A model generated the notes under the pieces. The model made no database searches and was not told the origin of the DNA. It saw only the letters and a program-made list of their open reading frames with translations. The position numbers were made by a program, and so were the translations under genes. A stretch of DNA of 64,000 bases from Alphaproteobacteria bacterium (GTDB taxonomy: Bacteria > Pseudomonadota > Alphaproteobacteria > Micavibrionales > Micavibrionaceae). The stretch is from positions 62,001-126,000 of the forward strand of contig JAERIN010000001.1 in assembly GCA_016757515.1 (NCBI GenBank), in the 5' to 3' direction. This document shows, piece by piece, positions 62,164-64,000 of the stretch; positions within the stretch are counted from its first letter, which is position 1; each line of letters opens with the position of its first letter.

Positions 62164-62229
62164 CATAGACCCCATAAGTGTTTCTCTAGGGGGCAGGGTT
62201 TACGCGAAATTCTCTGTGCGCACAAGGGA

Positions 62230-62529
62230 CTATCTGTGTTTCTCGTAGCAGTCAGAACCTTTTGCAATCATGCAACAAATGTAGCTCCAATCGCTGTTAT
62301 TAGAAAGGTTTTTCTCGCTCGCATATCCCCAGGCCATATTTCCGCAAGATTCTAACCCTTTGGTTTCTCCGATGTAATACTCATTGCCATTCGGAAAATA
62401 GAAATAAACATTATATTCCGCTTGCTCGATCTGATCGCATGTAAAGTCAGAATATTCTTGACATTCATCTTTGCAAGACGCAAGGAATAGACAAGACACA
62501 AAAATCAAAAAAATCACATATGAACGCAT
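62230..62529 (-). CDS. Small AT-rich lipoprotein
   Basis: A 99-residue predicted lipoprotein: MRSYVIFLIFVSCLFLASC with lipobox LASC. The mature protein has eight cysteines (KDECQEYSDFTCDQIEQ, GLESCGNMAW, YICCMIAKGSDCYEK), suggesting a disulphide-rich fold. The ATG at 62529 is used; a GTG two codons upstream is possible. No family recognised. Second gene of the rnj island. Confidence 0.7.
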   Translation of the reverse strand: MRSYVIFLIFVSCLFLASCKDECQEYSDFTCDQIEQAEYNVYFYFPNGNEYYIGETKGLESCGNMAWGYASEKNLSNNSDWSYICCMIAKGSDCYEKHR

Positions 62530-62610
62530 GAACACGGTCTATAAATCCTTTTTATTTTCATGTAATGGATAATAATTCAATATAAAAAATGAAATTTTAG
62601 AACCTGCCAA

Positions 62611-62652
62611 GCCCTTGCGTGTTTTTGCTATAGGGGGCGGTGTATAGAGCAC
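62611..62652. repeat. Direct repeat, right copy of rnj 5' end
   Basis: A copy of the rnj start region in which the start codon reads ATA instead of ATG (on the minus strand), followed by a TATACA box. It marks the far edge of the island and is probably the older upstream region of rnj. Confidence 0.85.
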
Positions 62653-62666
62653 CTGGGGCGGGGAGT

Positions 62667-62897
62667 CTACCCTTTATATCTCTTGAGGATATCGCGCTTC
62701 GCCCGCTCATACTCCTTGTCGGAGATAAGGCCCTGGTCCCGCGCGGTCTTTAGGTCCGTCAACTCCTGCCCCATGGTGGCCGAGCTCTGTGACACCTGGG
62801 TCTTTGCGCCCCCGCCGCCGCAGCCCGCCAGGGGCAGGGCCAGGGACAAGGACAGGGCAATCGCGGCCAGGGGGAGCAGCAGGGCAAAGCGGGTCAT
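62667..62897 (-). CDS. SHOCT-domain lipoprotein
   Basis: A 76-residue predicted lipoprotein: a signal with lipobox LAGC, a glycine stretch, a short linker, and a C-terminal SHOCT motif (LTDLKTARDQGLISDKEYER and AKRDILKRYKG), a short oligomerisation module. GGAGG precedes the ATG at 62897. GC content is host-like. Part of its 5' sequence recurs at the window end. Confidence 0.85.
   Translation of the reverse strand: MTRFALLLPLAAIALSLSLALPLAGCGGGGAKTQVSQSSATMGQELTDLKTARDQGLISDKEYERAKRDILKRYKG
62862..62876. repeat. 15-bp sequence recurring at window end
   Basis: CGCGGCCAGGGGGAG inside the signal-peptide region of the SHOCT lipoprotein is repeated at 63986-64000, where the window ends, so the full repeat length is unknown. 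Confidence 0.6.
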
Positions 62898-63132
62898 GGG
62901 CGGGGCCTCCGTGAATGAGCCAGGGGGGCCAGTGTAGGCCCCCGTGCGGGGGATGTCCATGGCCCGCCGAGATCTAATGCTCATCATACCCCAAACGCAA
63001 ATGTGAACGGAGGGCCTGGCGCAGACCGCATGATGGTGGTATTGCATTCACACGGCGAGCCACATTATTAGGTCATTTTATAAACCCCACAATGGTCCTG
63101 GATCTTTCGGCGCTTCAGAGGGGCATTTACTG

Positions 63133-63903
63133 ATGCAAATATTACGGAAATTATTTAATATTCCAAAGGGCTTCTTCAAGGAATCTCCCAGCCTACGTTC
63201 AGAAATTGAAAATATAAAGTCATATATTATTGATCCAAATCGACCTTTATCTATAAAGACAGGAGAAAAGTTCTATCTACCTAATAGGCTAGAGGACTTC
63301 ATCCAGAGTCAAATAGCCACAAGTCGTGACTTTTATGAAAAAAAAAGAATTTTGAAATTTGGTCAATATATAAAAGAAAGAAGCTGTATAATTGATGTAG
63401 GCGCAAACATAGGAAATCATAGCATATATTGGGCAATCCATAAAAAAGCCAAACGTATTTATGCCTTCGAACCCATAAAAGAAAACTTTTCTTTACTTGA
63501 AAAAAATATAAAATTAAACAATTTATCGGGCATAGTCTCATGCTTTAATTGTGGATTGGGCCGTTCCAAAGGGAAGGCTGAAACTGATTATTTCAATCCT
63601 TGCAACAGGGGCGCAACATCTTTGATTGAATCGGACAAAGGCGATATAGATCTTGCGTCTTTGGACATTATCTTAAAAGACATAAAACCAGATTGCGTTA
63701 ATTTTATTAAAATAGATGTAGAGGGCTTTGAAGAAAATGTTCTCATTGGAGCACAAGAAACAATTCAAAAATTTTTTCCTGTACTGTGGATTGAAACGTT
63801 TGCAAATAACAGAGAGCGCGTTTTTCGCCTTCTAGATCAAATGGGATACACAATAGAAAGAAAATCTGGAAAAAATAATTACCTGTTTCTGCCTAGAAAA
63901 TAG
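63133..63903 (+). CDS. FkbM-family methyltransferase
   Basis: A 256-residue SAM-dependent O-methyltransferase-like protein: the SAM site CIIDVGANIGNHSIYWA, YAFEPIKENFSLLEKNIKLN, then FIKIDVEGFEENVLIGA, all FkbM hallmarks. Such enzymes decorate surface glycans or small molecules. It is strongly AT-rich compared with all core genes here, so recently acquired. No glycosyltransferase is visible nearby. The 235 bases upstream hold no other gene that I can support. Confidence 0.85.
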   Translation: MQILRKLFNIPKGFFKESPSLRSEIENIKSYIIDPNRPLSIKTGEKFYLPNRLEDFIQSQIATSRDFYEKKRILKFGQYIKERSCIIDVGANIGNHSIYWAIHKKAKRIYAFEPIKENFSLLEKNIKLNNLSGIVSCFNCGLGRSKGKAETDYFNPCNRGATSLIESDKGDIDLASLDIILKDIKPDCVNFIKIDVEGFEENVLIGAQETIQKFFPVLWIETFANNRERVFRLLDQMGYTIERKSGKNNYLFLPRK

Positions 63904-64000
63904 ACTCAATAATCGAGTGTTGCGTTGGGAGGGAACACGAAGGAATACATGCTCTATGTGCGGGATGCTATAGGGCCAGGGCCAGCGCGGCCAGGGGGAG

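Noticed and set aside
1-64000. tRNA, rRNA, tmRNA, CRISPR arrays and IS transposases
   Set aside because: I looked for T-loop motifs, repeat-spacer periodicity and transposase motifs by eye and found none convincing; a covariance-model search would be needed to exclude a missed tRNA.

Overview
The window looks like chromosome of a GC-rich, gene-dense alphaproteobacterium. Lineage evidence: the mnmE-mnmG-rsmG-parA-parB block, a fused ispDF, LdtR-type MarR, DUF6898, DUF3126, NtrY, a Tim44-like protein, a COG2945-type hydrolase, a GluRS of the alphaproteobacterial second type, and a TadG-like protein. I cannot place it below class. The combination of DotA/TraY-like proteins with accessory genes would fit a host-associated or predatory lineage (Micavibrionales, Holosporales or Rhodospirillales neighbourhood), but that is inference.

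Layout. 1-3.9 kb (minus strand): glyA (partial), an unusual SRA-like/RpiB fusion, DUF6898, a MarR regulator and ispDF. 4.0-12.2 kb (plus): tolA-tolB, mnmE, an orphan lipoprotein, mnmG, rsmG, parA and parB, with seven near-identical parS palindromes, six of them inside coding sequence. 12.2-18.2 kb: ppa, several conserved hypotheticals, gltX, pyrH. 18.2-28.7 kb: a methyltransferase fused to an Mrr-like nuclease, then three tandem DotA/TraY-like giant membrane proteins, then a divergent Tim44-like gene. 28.7-34.1 kb (minus): a metal-binding HMA protein and barrel pair, thrS and ntrY. 34.2-37.7 kb: a five-gene phage-type head cassette (portal and scaffold, no capsid or terminase seen). 37.9-47.3 kb: pnp, a repeat-flanked island carrying a transglutaminase-like gene, gmk, a Sel1 protein, alaS, tadG-like, Trm112-like and clpS. 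47.4-56.5 kb: hemY-like, rpsD, ychF, a degenerate metallopeptidase, an IMPase-like protein, an AAA ATPase under a palindromic promoter, and btaA. 56.6-64 kb: a decayed smpB, an isolated nuoA, rpmG, ispA, rnj, and AT-rich islands with lipoproteins and an FkbM methyltransferase.

Three genome-scale themes stand out. (1) Small AT-rich accessory islands are flanked by direct repeats that copy the end of a core gene: the 3' end of pnp (22 bp, perfect) and the 5' end of rnj (18 bp perfect within about 40 bp similar). This looks like recurrent insertion of small non-autonomous cassettes at gene ends; no recombinase is visible here. (2) Many genes have a promoter whose -10 box lies only 6-9 bases upstream of the start codon, predicting leaderless mRNAs. 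(3) Core loci show remodelling: an rpiB fusion, a broken smpB, nuoA without nuoB, pyrH without frr, and pnp without rpsO directly upstream.

No tRNA, rRNA, CRISPR array or recognisable insertion-sequence transposase was found by eye.
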